Source: a virus. From it: a stretch of DNA of 64,000 nucleotides. The translations under genes and the position numbers were made by a program. The notes under the pieces are model-generated. The model saw nothing but the letters and a program-made list of their open reading frames with translations, had not been told where the DNA came from and made no database searches. Shown one piece after another: positions 52,035-58,991 of this stretch. Where the stretch lies: positions 1 to 64,000 of the IMG/VR virus record IMGVR_UViG_3300048597_000133; one strand, given 5' to 3'. Numbering within the stretch: position 1 is the stretch's first letter; each line of letters starts with the position of its first letter.

Positions 52035-52361
52035 TCATTCTCGGTAGCCGTTGTAAACTTCTAGCCACAGCATCTCCCTCCACCCTTCTGGCAGCTTGTC
52101 TACGACGTGGTCTTCCTCTCTTTCTGTTTGAGAGTAATACTCTGGGGGATTGCCCTCGTCGTCGTAGTCTTGTAGTTGGAAAGGTATGTCGTAGTCTTCA
52201 ATTGTGGCGCGAACTACTAAAGCAGTGTACATTGTCACCCCTATTCGCAGTAAGTCTTGAAGACTATGTAGTTCAACCATAGTGCCAGTCTTTGGTGGGT
52301 TGGTTACAGCCGGTTTGTTGCAATGCAGGGGGTGGTTGGAGTATTTGATTAGGAATTGCAT
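52035..52361 (-). CDS. Unknown acidic protein
   Basis: 108 residues. Acidic middle (FQLQDYDDEGNPPEYYSQ). Overlaps the 52349 gene by 13 bases. No recognised family. Confidence 0.55.
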   Translation of the reverse strand: MQFLIKYSNHPLHCNKPAVTNPPKTGTMVELHSLQDLLRIGVTMYTALVVRATIEDYDIPFQLQDYDDEGNPPEYYSQTEREEDHVVDKLPEGWREMLWLEVYNGYRE

Positions 52362-52735
52362 TGGTCAGGGTTGAGGAATATAAGAGTAGGTATTTGGTCG
52401 TCTTCACCTCGCTTATACCCAATAAAGTCTCCTTGATTGCCGTCTATATAGGGCATAATCCACTCAAAGAAGTCTTTGATAAAGCCGGAGTATTTGGTAT
52501 CCCCTTTGCCTAATAAAGAGTAGCAATACTCATCTTTAGTGAGCAGACGGCAAGCGGTGTTAGGCGTGTAATAGCTGGCGGAGTAAAACAGGTATCTCCA
52601 CGACTGCTGTTCCTCTGTTAGCGCTTCTAAGTCAGCGTCTTCATGGTCACACATAACCTTAAGGACGTTAATAACGTCTTCAGGCACGGTGTCTTTGAGG
52701 TCTACATTAATATAGATTTCTGTGTAGTAGCCCAT
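52349..52735 (-). CDS. Conserved phage-type protein, MGYYTEI family
   Basis: 128 residues opening MGYYTEIYINVDLKDTVPED. This opening, the later WRYLFYSASYYTP and FFEWIMPYIDG resemble a small family seen in other phages and bacteria. Function unknown. Starts 8 bases after the array-like gene stop at 52744. Confidence 0.65.
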   Translation of the reverse strand: MGYYTEIYINVDLKDTVPEDVINVLKVMCDHEDADLEALTEEQQSWRYLFYSASYYTPNTACRLLTKDEYCYSLLGKGDTKYSGFIKDFFEWIMPYIDGNQGDFIGYKRGEDDQIPTLIFLNPDQCNS

Positions 52736-52743
52736 TTAGTAGT

Positions 52744-52938
52744 TCAGTTAAGTATGTTTGGTGTCTTTCTCAGTACACGCGAGATAGACAAGCCTAATCG
52801 GTTAGGAATATCTTTTAGCCCGGCGATGTAGGAATAGGGATAATTCAGTCTGAGGAGAACGTTTTCTATCTCTTTATCCGCTGCCGCAGAGATAATGTGG
52901 TCTGACCTCACGCCTATCAGTTTTCTTTTTAGGATCAT
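52744..52938 (-). CDS. M-x-x-K small protein, PNRLG type, copy 1
   Basis: 64 residues from ATG 52938, two bases after the upstream stop. It is a close paralogue of 52941-53135: MILKRKLIGVRSD versus MVIKRTLIEVKSD, and both have IPNRLG / SPNRLG and end ...NIL. The PNRLG segment matches the [TAP]-P-x-x-[FIL] place in the larger array. Confidence 0.7.
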   Translation of the reverse strand: MILKRKLIGVRSDHIISAAADKEIENVLLRLNYPYSYIAGLKDIPNRLGLSISRVLRKTPNILN

Positions 52939-52940
52939 GG

Positions 52941-53135
52941 TTAGTCTGACGCGTTTAATATATTTGCCATATGCCAAGGTAAAAGCCTTCCTAATCTATT
53001 AGGACTGTTAAGTCTTAATGCAATAGTAGGGTGATAAAGAGGTGCGAACCTCGCACATATGTCATCTATCCTTTTTTCAATCCTTGATGCAACAAGCATA
53101 TCTGACTTGACTTCTATCAGTGTTCTTTTTATGAC
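52941..53135 (-). CDS. M-x-x-K small protein, PNRLG type, copy 2
   Basis: 64 residues from ATG 53135, chosen by alignment to its neighbour; an ATG at 53156 would add seven residues (MSRLAPM). Its stop comes two bases before the next start. Together the two copies document recent tandem duplication. Confidence 0.68.
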   Translation of the reverse strand, partial: VIKRTLIEVKSDMLVASRIEKRIDDICARFAPLYHPTIALRLNSPNRLGRLLPWHMANILNASD

Positions 53136-53152
53136 CATGGGTGCAAGTCTGC

Positions 53153-53401
53153 TCATTGGTTAATAACTTGTTGTACTCGTAACCACTCAGCCAGGTCGCA
53201 GTCGTCTCCTAAGTGCCGGAATGCAGAACCAGCATCCCTATCCTCACTATCTCGCTTTATTGCTTTGTTGAGTTCCTTGCTGATTAGGTCTTGAGTGCGT
53301 TTAGGTAGAGTAGACCATTGCTGGATAAGTAAGTCGCAGAAATCTGAGACAGCGTAAGAGCGGCGCCCGAGCCAAAGCGTTAGTAGCTGGGGGTCATTCA
53401 T
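53153..53401 (-). CDS. Unknown helical protein
   Basis: 82 residues from ATG 53401 (MNDPQLLTLWLGRR), overlapping the upstream stop by 8 bases; the longer form from 53416 is less likely. Helical, C-terminal LGDDCDLAEWLRVQQVI. No known family. Confidence 0.55.
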   Translation of the reverse strand: MNDPQLLTLWLGRRSYAVSDFCDLLIQQWSTLPKRTQDLISKELNKAIKRDSEDRDAGSAFRHLGDDCDLAEWLRVQQVINQ

Positions 53402-53621
53402 TCTCGTCCTCCTCATCTTGATTGTCGTCTAAGATATTCTTCAGGCATTCCTTGCCTAGGATCTCTAGAGAGGACCAAAACAGTTGGTTGAGATAGTCGT
53501 CACACATGCGCGCTGCTATGATGTCTAGGTGCTCTTGGGTGATTAAACTAGTTTGCTCATCTGTAAGGTCCAGAGCACATTGAACGTCATTTGGTGTGAT
53601 GTAAGTAATAGCTGATTTCAT
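53394..53621 (-). CDS. Unknown acidic protein
   Basis: 75 residues; the C-terminus is highly acidic (DDNQDEEDENE). Overlaps the next gene by 8 bases. No family recognised. Confidence 0.55.
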   Translation of the reverse strand: MKSAITYITPNDVQCALDLTDEQTSLITQEHLDIIAARMCDDYLNQLFWSSLEILGKECLKNILDDNQDEEDENE

Positions 53622-53633
53622 TTGAGTTCCTCT

Positions 53634-53909
53634 TTAATACCAACTAAGTTCTACGGAAGGGTCTACACAGACATGGATGTCTACGTGTTCCTTAATCACA
53701 GCTAAGACGTCCTTCTTAACATGGCGGCTCTTGTGACGCTTAACTGCAGTTAATAGTTTTTCCAGCTCCTCTACGTAATCTACTTCGAGTATGTCGGAGT
53801 TCTTCACAGCCTCTTCCCAGACTTCAGGTGTGGTTTGCTGCTTTAAGTCCTCCAGTTGTTGTTTTAGGTTCTTTAGCTCTTGTTGGAATTGAATTTGGTC
53901 AGTAGTCAT
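53634..53909 (-). CDS. Coiled-coil unknown protein
   Basis: 91 residues. The first 30 form a glutamine/leucine heptad coil (FQQELKNLKQQLEDLKQQ); the end turns beta-like. First gene after a GC-rich terminator. Possibly an oligomeric small regulator. Confidence 0.6.
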   Translation of the reverse strand: MTTDQIQFQQELKNLKQQLEDLKQQTTPEVWEEAVKNSDILEVDYVEELEKLLTAVKRHKSRHVKKDVLAVIKEHVDIHVCVDPSVELSWY

Positions 53910-53929
53910 AATTGTGTTGGTCCTTTAAA

Positions 53930-53956
53930 GAAAATACCGCCCTCGGTTGGGGCGGC
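53930..53956 (-). terminator. Terminator after 53984 gene
   Basis: CCGCCC (53938-53943) pairs with GGGCGG (53951-53956). On the minus strand TATTTTCTTT follows. It ends the 53984 gene's transcript. Confidence 0.78.
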
Positions 53957-53983
53957 GGTTCAGTATAACTTTATAAAGATAAG

Positions 53984-54565
53984 TTATACAGGCTGTCGCA
54001 GCTTAGACTTAAGGTTGGCATTTTCTGTTAGTAGTTGTTCAATGAGTACCTGGGCTTTCTCTAGTTCTAACTGTAATTGTCGTTTGGTAAGCCCAGCGTG
54101 CGTTTGCTGTTGGTCTTGTTCTAACCAGTATTGGTCAATAGTTAGTTCTTCTTCTGGACGACTGGCAGCCGTTTGTTCTAAATACCAATCAATAATCCTT
54201 AGGGTTCTACTCAACCTCATAGATTTAGATAGACTCTTAGAATCACTACAGTCTTGCATTCCTAGCTTAAGAACTATATCCCAATTCTCTGCCAGCTTTA
54301 TGCACTTATAGCAGTAGGTACGCTTCATATCCTTAAACCCTTCGTCTAAAAAGTGGTTGAAAGACCTGAAAACCCCCAAATCTGTCTCTATAGGATTAGT
54401 TTTAGTGGCGTCCTTTAAAGCTGACCGTATTTTAATGAGAGCATCACCAGCACACTTAAGGGCTAATATAGCTTCCATTCGAAGTCTTTGTGAGTCATCA
54501 AACTTACTGTCATGTAGGCTAATCATAGCTTTGGCTTGCTGAAGGTCCTGCGATATACTTAACAT
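53984..54565 (-). CDS. Coiled-coil protein downstream of array
   Basis: 193 residues. The C-terminal 40 (KRQLQLELEKAQVLIEQLL) form a leucine-zipper-like coil; the middle has YCYKCIKLAENWD. No family recognised. A 14-bp inverted repeat lies 20-60 bases upstream, and its own terminator follows, so it is probably a single, regulated gene at the end of the array. Confidence 0.65.
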   Translation of the reverse strand: MLSISQDLQQAKAMISLHDSKFDDSQRLRMEAILALKCAGDALIKIRSALKDATKTNPIETDLGVFRSFNHFLDEGFKDMKRTYCYKCIKLAENWDIVLKLGMQDCSDSKSLSKSMRLSRTLRIIDWYLEQTAASRPEEELTIDQYWLEQDQQQTHAGLTKRQLQLELEKAQVLIEQLLTENANLKSKLRQPV

Positions 54566-54584
54566 AGTTATGCTTTAAAAAGGT

Positions 54585-54625
54585 AAATAGTTGTACACGT
54601 TTTTCTGTTTTGTGTACAACTATTT
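54585..54625. repeat. 14-bp perfect inverted repeat
   Basis: AAATAGTTGTACAC (54585-54598) and GTGTACAACTATTT (54612-54625) with a 13-base loop. It lies between the last array gene and the 53984 gene. Perfect over 14 bp and A+T-rich, with no clear U-tract, so operator or terminator are both possible. Confidence 0.88.
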
Positions 54626-54644
54626 CAGTTTAGCATATACTATA

Positions 54645-54764
54645 TTAAGTGTATGGGAGCTTTCTAACAGTTCTAATTATGCTCGAATAATAATGCGGCT
54701 CTCCTAAGTGATAAAGACCGACTTTAAGCATAACCACATTATTCACGGTACGTCCAATAGTCAT
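54645..54764 (-). pseudogene. Frameshifted or split array-family remnant, 3' part
   Basis: An open frame of 39 codons (MTIGRTVNNVVMLKV) that follows a 33-codon MLTK gene in another frame. Together they would make one gene of normal array length, so this is best read as the tail of a broken copy. It could also be a real small gene. Confidence 0.45.
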
Positions 54765-54778
54765 AGACACACTACTCC

Positions 54779-54880
54779 TCACGCTTTGTTTACTGGTCTG
54801 GTATTTGGTGAGCAGACAAGCGCAAAAGTGCTAAGTAGACTTATCTGTGTAACTAACAGACTATGGGTCTTAGTCAGCAT
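54779..54880 (-). pseudogene. Array-family gene, truncated at 33 codons
   Basis: Starts MLTKTHSLLVTQISLL; its ATG lies in the overlap with the 54870 gene stop, as elsewhere in the array. It stops early at TGA (54779). The C-terminal half continues in another frame downstream, which points to a frameshift or nonsense change. Confidence 0.5.
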
Positions 54881-55052
54881 ATATCTTAAATAATTGTTCT
54901 AAATAAGCCAGCCGTATTTTCTGGTGACCCATAGGAATAAAGTCTACTGGGACGGCAGATAAAGATATGCCAGCGCTGGCGCTAAGGATTACATACGCCC
55001 TAAGGAGCTTCTTCTTTTCAGAGGGCTGACCAGTATGAGTTTTATCTAACAT
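54870..55052 (-). CDS. Array protein MLDKTHTG
   Basis: 60 residues. Starts MLDKTHTGQPSEKKKLLRAY. Has a strongly basic helix followed by a hydrophobic segment (SASAGISLSAVPVDFIPMG). Its stop falls in the next gene's start region (11-base overlap). Confidence 0.6.
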   Translation of the reverse strand: MLDKTHTGQPSEKKKLLRAYVILSASAGISLSAVPVDFIPMGHQKIRLAYLEQLFKIYAD

Positions 55053-55236
55053 GTCTTCTAATAGAGTGGTGTAGCACTGAGTGATAAGGCGATATGTTGG
55101 GGATAGCGCCCCGCTTTACACCAAGTACGATGTAGAGGTATACGTTAAGGTTATTGATATAGCGCTGCTCTATGACCTTATAGGTGCGGCTTTTAACCAC
55201 CGCAGTTTTCTTACGGTGTGTAGTCTTAGTTATCAC
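55042..55236 (-). CDS. Array protein MITKTTHR
   Basis: 64 residues with a GTG start at 55236. Begins MITKTTHRKKTAVV; rich in aromatic and basic residues (RYINNLNVYLYIVLGVKRGA). Overlaps both neighbours by 4-11 bases. Confidence 0.62.
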   Translation of the reverse strand: MITKTTHRKKTAVVKSRTYKVIEQRYINNLNVYLYIVLGVKRGAIPNISPYHSVLHHSIRRHVR

Positions 55237-55439
55237 GGCAATGATAGTGAGTCAACGAAGTTTTTTATCATTCGGGTCATTACCTCCAGGTAGATAGGTG
55301 GGTTTTCTACTGCTATCTCGCATCGTCCGTTATCGTGGACACGAACTAAGAATCCGCATAACAGGTCTAAGTTTAAATAAGCATCGTACAGAGCATCGTG
55401 CCCATTGCGGGTAACGGGCAGGTGGGTTTTGGTTAGCAT
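55233..55439 (-). CDS. Array protein MLTKTHLP
   Basis: 68 residues. MLTKTHLPVTRN, a helix DAYLNLDLLCGFLVRV, then CEIAVENPPIYLEVM, the array's hydrophobic-strand + x-P-x-x-[FIL] pattern, and a C-terminal helix. Confidence 0.65.
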   Translation of the reverse strand: MLTKTHLPVTRNGHDALYDAYLNLDLLCGFLVRVHDNGRCEIAVENPPIYLEVMTRMIKNFVDSLSLP

Positions 55440-55449
55440 GGTTGGGTAA

Positions 55450-55656
55450 CTAATCTAATCCTATAGTCTTATAAAGCCCGCCGATGATAAACCTAAAGCG
55501 GGCTGGTGGTCGGATCGACGCATAGAACCTAACTTGCTGTTTGTATGGTTGAGTTAAGTATTTAACTGACACGCCTACTTCAGAGATTGCTGTGTCAATA
55601 TGCTTGAAGACATTATTGCGCCGAGGTCGGCATTGGCAGTGCTTCTTTGTTACCAT
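55450..55656 (-). CDS. Array protein MVTKKHCQ
   Basis: 68 residues. Begins MVTKKHCQCRPRRNN; C-terminal YASIRPPARFRFIIGGLY matches the array pattern and resembles the gene at 55740 (PQIEAPNQFRSINVILW). Confidence 0.65.
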   Translation of the reverse strand: MVTKKHCQCRPRRNNVFKHIDTAISEVGVSVKYLTQPYKQQVRFYASIRPPARFRFIIGGLYKTIGLD

Positions 55657-55660
55657 CTGC

Positions 55661-55735
55661 TTAAGACCCTATAAGTACTGCCACTAATAGATCTAAAATA
55701 AGCGGGCGGTCGTATGCAATGCTTTTTGTTATCAT
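55661..55735 (-). pseudogene. Array-family start fragment, 24 codons
   Basis: MITKSIAYDRPLILD..., stop at 55661. It has the array start, an adjacent upstream stop 5 bases away and a good position, but ends after 24 codons. Probably a deletion remnant; a functional micropeptide cannot be excluded. Confidence 0.5.
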
Positions 55736-55739
55736 TCCT

Positions 55740-55937
55740 CTAATATCCTGCGAACTGCCATAGAATTACGTTAATTGAGCGGAATTGATTGGGCGCCTCA
55801 ATCTGAGGATAGAAATACAGTCTGTATCCCGTTGGGTGATATAAGTAACCAACCTGCATGCCTATGTCGTATACGGTTTTCGTGACTGTTCTTGCGGCGG
55901 GGTTGTCACTATTTCGGCGGTACTTCTTTGCTATCAT
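55740..55937 (-). CDS. Array protein MIAKKYRR
   Basis: 65 residues. MIAKKYRRNSDNPAARTV, then YFYPQIEAPNQFRSI. The match to 55450 is visible along most of its length. Its ATG overlaps the 240-residue gene's stop by 29 bases. Confidence 0.65.
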   Translation of the reverse strand: MIAKKYRRNSDNPAARTVTKTVYDIGMQVGYLYHPTGYRLYFYPQIEAPNQFRSINVILWQFAGY

Positions 55938-56631
55938 TTGTCTTTTTATCTATATGTGCCCGAAGCTTGAATAAGATGTCATTAATTTTGAAGTAATAAT
56001 GTAAGCCTCTGCTTCGACCTCTCTTAGGAATTAAATATGACCAACCTATTTCTACCCAGTTGTCATCTACAACATCTTCCACGTTAAAGTTATGGGCTGG
56101 GTGGATGTAGTAGATTTTTCCCTGTAAGTTCACAGCGACTTTTACGTCTATTAAGTCGCCAAGGTTATTCTTAATGCCTAACAGCATTGACCGATGACGG
56201 AAATACTCCCCCAAACTTTTAGCGGCTGCAAATCTATCTTCTGGCGACTCTAGCTCGACGGCACTTAATGCCTTAAGCATATCTAAGGTGACAGGGAGTA
56301 GCCGGTCATAGACTGTGATTAGCTCCGTAGTTGGTGACTGTAAGTCAAACTTGTACATACTGTGGTTACCTACAGGTTTCTCTGTTGTATAACCAGGGTT
56401 TTCTATTAAATCCACTAGATAGATACTGAGTCTGGCTTGGTCTTCGGTGGGATTGTATTTAGGTAGTTGTTCGCGTTTGAACTTGTCTACGGCGGCGACT
56501 ATCTCTTTCTTAGTGCCTCCCTTAATATAGTCTTCGTATCGTTCTATAGTTGAGTATTTAGCTTCTGAGTCGTCTAGATTGTAGAAGCTTATGGTTATTT
56601 TGTAGAGCCGTTTGGTTTTTTGTTTGGTCAT
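55909..56631 (-). CDS. Larger protein within the array
   Basis: 240 residues. The start MTKQKTKRLYKITIS recalls M-x-K, but the rest is not visibly related to the small family. Beta-rich C-terminal part (VEIGWSYLIPKRGRSRGLHY) and a helical middle. It is the only array gene of normal size, and no known family was recognised. Confidence 0.6.
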   Translation of the reverse strand: MTKQKTKRLYKITISFYNLDDSEAKYSTIERYEDYIKGGTKKEIVAAVDKFKREQLPKYNPTEDQARLSIYLVDLIENPGYTTEKPVGNHSMYKFDLQSPTTELITVYDRLLPVTLDMLKALSAVELESPEDRFAAAKSLGEYFRHRSMLLGIKNNLGDLIDVKVAVNLQGKIYYIHPAHNFNVEDVVDDNWVEIGWSYLIPKRGRSRGLHYYFKINDILFKLRAHIDKKTNDSKEVPPK

Positions 56632-56635
56632 TTCT

Positions 56636-56827
56636 TTAGTTAGCAGATAGTTGAGTTATTAGTAGTCTGCATATATACCGCAAGACGACTAAGCCTACCG
56701 TTTGGTTCATACACTCTCTGTAGTAGGTCACTTTTATAAGTTCACCTTCAATATAGGAGCTCAATCTCTCCACTACGACGTTGCAATAGAAACCCCTTCT
56801 AAGATTGTATGTGGGTTTAGGAATCAT
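56636..56827 (-). CDS. Array protein MIPKPTYN
   Basis: 63 residues, MIPKPTYNLRRGFY. Very hydrophobic C-terminus (VGLVVLRYICRLLITQLSAN). Starts inside the stop of 56824 by four bases. Confidence 0.6.
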   Translation of the reverse strand: MIPKPTYNLRRGFYCNVVVERLSSYIEGELIKVTYYRECMNQTVGLVVLRYICRLLITQLSAN

Positions 56828-57015
56828 TTCTTTAATGGTCCATAACGCACTATATGAAGTTTAAGCGCCCAACCAGCCGGGCAGATTAGATTGGAGTATG
56901 AGCTTAAACCATATTGCCAATAGAATAGTGGCTGGTCACGTAAAGAGGTATATAGTCTATCTCTAGTGACACCGTAATATACCCATTTAAAGTCGTGAGT
57001 GTGCTTAGATACCAT
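56824..57015 (-). CDS. Array protein MVSKHTHD
   Basis: 63 residues, MVSKHTHDFKWVYYG. Central SLRDQPLFYWQYGLSSYS, then SNLICPAGWALKL, a loose match to the array pattern. Confidence 0.6.
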   Translation of the reverse strand: MVSKHTHDFKWVYYGVTRDRLYTSLRDQPLFYWQYGLSSYSNLICPAGWALKLHIVRYGPLKK

Positions 57016-57208
57016 GTAAAACCCGCCGCCTTACTATAGTGTTTACAGTGTCGTACTTTTTGGTGCCGTCTATAGCTACGAAACTATAATAAGGGTCAGC
57101 TCTAAGCGTATAGGGCCCCCTAAGCGGACAGATTTTATCTGCGAAGACTGCCGGTAATAACAGGACCTTAGTGGTCCGGCGTTTTACACTTGGTGGTTTG
57201 GCTATCAT
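57005..57208 (-). CDS. Array protein MIAKPPSV
   Basis: 67 residues, MIAKPPSVKRRTTKV. The middle PYYSFVAIDGTKKYDTV follows a hydrophobic helix; the C-terminus is arginine-rich (IVRRRVLHGI). Overlaps the upstream stop by 4 bases and the 56824 start by 11. Confidence 0.6.
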   Translation of the reverse strand: MIAKPPSVKRRTTKVLLLPAVFADKICPLRGPYTLRADPYYSFVAIDGTKKYDTVNTIVRRRVLHGI

Positions 57209-57426
57209 ATCTTATGCTGTTTTAACAGGGAAGGTACATATTCGCTAACTACGTCGCTCATAATGCGGAAGTAGCGCGGCGATTTAGCTGATACTGAGAC
57301 CTCGTACCAAGTCGCTTCACGGTTTCTAGTTATAGTCTTCACATATCCTGTGTACATAGCCAAGTTCACGAATGTGAGTAGCAGCTCTTTGCGTATTACA
57401 CGTGCTTGGCGTGGTTTAGCCAGCAT
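57205..57426 (-). CDS. Array protein MLAKPRQA
   Basis: 73 residues. MLAKPRQARVIRKELLL; TWYEVSVSAKSPRYFRIM fits the pattern [WY]-x-x-[VI]-x-[VI], then SP-x-x-F. Overlaps the next start. Confidence 0.68.
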   Translation of the reverse strand: MLAKPRQARVIRKELLLTFVNLAMYTGYVKTITRNREATWYEVSVSAKSPRYFRIMSDVVSEYVPSLLKQHKI

Positions 57427-57601
57427 ATGTGATGCCCTTAATATAGAGGCAAAGAGGAGTACGGATACTTATGTGAAACCAAGTTAGCCCGGTGTCATAG
57501 GTTATTTCTTCAATGAACCCTGTAGATTTAGATAAGAGTACATAAGCTGAACGGATATCTTTCTGCTTCCTATTGACTTTAGTGTTGTATTTAGTCAGCA
57601 T
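57416..57601 (-). CDS. Array protein MLTKYNTK
   Basis: 61 residues. MLTKYNTKVNRKQKDIR; then LTWFHISIRTPLCLYI, a clear match with 57205, 58005 and 58202. Overlaps upstream and downstream by 11 bases. Confidence 0.7.
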   Translation of the reverse strand: MLTKYNTKVNRKQKDIRSAYVLLSKSTGFIEEITYDTGLTWFHISIRTPLCLYIKGITYAG

Positions 57602-57812
57602 AAAACCTCCATCTTAAATACATACACTTGTAGGCTGTATCACTCATGACATAAAAGCAGTAAGGTATGATTAATACCAACTGGTGCCATAGCATTTCAT
57701 CACCATTAACCATTTCTGTCACTATATATTTATAGTATTCAGCTAAGACCATAGAAGTCTTACTTAGTTCTTCGGGTTTTATGTTATATCGGCCATGTGA
57801 TTTTGTTAACAT
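57591..57812 (-). CDS. Array protein MLTKSHGR
   Basis: 73 residues from ATG 57812; a TTG five codons earlier is less likely. LWHQLVLIIPYCFYVM is the pattern segment. The start overlaps the previous gene by 29 bases. Confidence 0.65.
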   Translation of the reverse strand: MLTKSHGRYNIKPEELSKTSMVLAEYYKYIVTEMVNGDEMLWHQLVLIIPYCFYVMSDTAYKCMYLRWRFYAD

Positions 57813-58011
57813 ATTCATTTTTAACAAGTTGGTCTACAATACTTCCTATAACAAAGATATGGGACGGTGTGTTTATAGGAACATCGTCCCAATGTAATCC
57901 TTTAGTCACGTACTGTATAAGACCACTCCTATTTGCCAGTAACAAATAAGGATTCTTAGGTTTTGCTGATTTACTTAGTCTCATATCTACAAAGGAGGCT
58001 TTGGTCAACAT
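57784..58011 (-). CDS. Array protein MLTKASFV
   Basis: 75 residues from ATG 58011, chosen because the start matches neighbours; a longer open frame extends to 58116 but lacks support. HWDDVPINTPSHIFVIG matches the 58005 and 58202 proteins well. Confidence 0.7.
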   Translation of the reverse strand: MLTKASFVDMRLSKSAKPKNPYLLLANRSGLIQYVTKGLHWDDVPINTPSHIFVIGSIVDQLVKNEYVNKITWPI

Positions 58012-58208
58012 GATAGCTTCTCGATATATCGTTCGAATACACCCCATAAGGCAATGATATAAGAAGGTGTACTTATAGGCACTTGATGCCATATCTCCTG
58101 CCTTCTGACATAGCATACACGTCTGCTAGCTTCTGCCAGTAGTACCCAGGGCTTAGGTCTTTTTCCATACGCCATAGTCATAGGATTAAGACTAGTCTTA
58201 GTTAGCAT
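58005..58208 (-). CDS. Array protein MLTKTSLN
   Basis: 67 residues. MLTKTSLNPMTMAYG, then VCYVRRQEIWHQVPISTP and SYIIALWGVFERY. It aligns along its whole length with the decayed copy at 58390-58578 and with 58202. Overlaps neighbours by 7 bases, using ATGCTAA-type stop/start sharing. Confidence 0.75.
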   Translation of the reverse strand: MLTKTSLNPMTMAYGKRPKPWVLLAEASRRVCYVRRQEIWHQVPISTPSYIIALWGVFERYIEKLSC

Positions 58209-58396
58209 AGGCCGTATTTATATAATTCGAATATATCGTCCAAGACAATAATGTGAAGAGGTGTTCTTAAGTTAACCCCTAGCCATTCCTCTTGTTTTCT
58301 GACATGGGTTAGAGGACTAGTGCTTGAGGCTATTAACGTATACACTTTAGACCTTTTATCTAGGTCTGAATCGATAAGGCTAGTTTTAGTCAGCAT
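58202..58396 (-). CDS. Array protein MLTKTSLI
   Basis: 64 residues. MLTKTSLIDSDLDKRS, then HVRKQEEWLGVNLRTP and LHIIVLDDIFELY. Overlap with the next copy is ATGCTGA: TGA ends the preceding frame one base inside ATG. Confidence 0.75.
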   Translation of the reverse strand: MLTKTSLIDSDLDKRSKVYTLIASSTSPLTHVRKQEEWLGVNLRTPLHIIVLDDIFELYKYGLC

Positions 58397-58578
58397 GAGA
58401 AACTTCTAGCGTATTGTTCGAATGCACTGTCCAACGCAATAATATAAGAGGGCGTATCTATAGTCACCTAGTGCCACCCTTCTTGCTTTCTAACCTGCAT
58501 TAAACGAGTAGCATTCCGCACTATCATAGAAGATTTTTTATGTTGCCGTGTATTTACAAATTTAGTCTTGGTCAATAT
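58390..58578 (-). pseudogene. Decayed array copy: lost start, in-frame stop
   Basis: The frame aligns with 58005: LTKTKFVN..., MQVRKQEGWH, then stop TAG, then VTIDTPSYIIALDSAFEQYA. The first codon is ATA where siblings have ATG, and TAG interrupts the W-H/V junction. Both changes show a recent loss of coding function. It supports the reality of the family. Confidence 0.85.
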
Positions 58579-58580
58579 AT

Positions 58581-58991
58581 TTAAACTTGGATATTTAGAA
58601 CGTCATGCAGAGTTAAAACAAACTTAGCCACCGACAATTCTTTTGACATCTGCAGTTGTATTTTCTCTTTGGCAGGTCCCCAATAAGTATAAACTGACTC
58701 TTCAGGTATAGTGGCACGCTGAAGATACTGCTCTGGTAAAAATACCATCACTGACTCGCCAAAGTTCCACCAGCGCTTGCTTTGTTTCGTAATGCGTATA
58801 TAAACGCCGCGCGTAGGGTGAATCATATAGCCTACACTCAAAGTGGCGTCCCACGTAACCGTTAACGGTTCGTTTATATCCTTTATAAGTTTAGAAATAG
58901 CTTCTACATGTTGAGAGATAAGACCTTTTAATCTTTGTCTTTCTTGATAGTCCTGGTCGTCTATTAACTTTTTGGCGTCGCTGTAATTCAT
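58581..58991 (-). CDS. Unknown protein flanking the array
   Basis: 136 residues, MNYSDAKKLIDDQDYQ, with helices then a beta-rich middle (TVTWDATLSVGYMIHPTRGV). No family seen. Probably the first gene of the 54-59 kb operon. Confidence 0.6.
   Translation of the reverse strand: MNYSDAKKLIDDQDYQERQRLKGLISQHVEAISKLIKDINEPLTVTWDATLSVGYMIHPTRGVYIRITKQSKRWWNFGESVMVFLPEQYLQRATIPEESVYTYWGPAKEKIQLQMSKELSVAKFVLTLHDVLNIQV

Noticed and set aside
57784-58116. Long 110-codon form of the 58011 array gene
   Set aside because: The first 35 codons duplicate sequence that already codes for the 58005 gene in another frame; the MLTK start fits the family.
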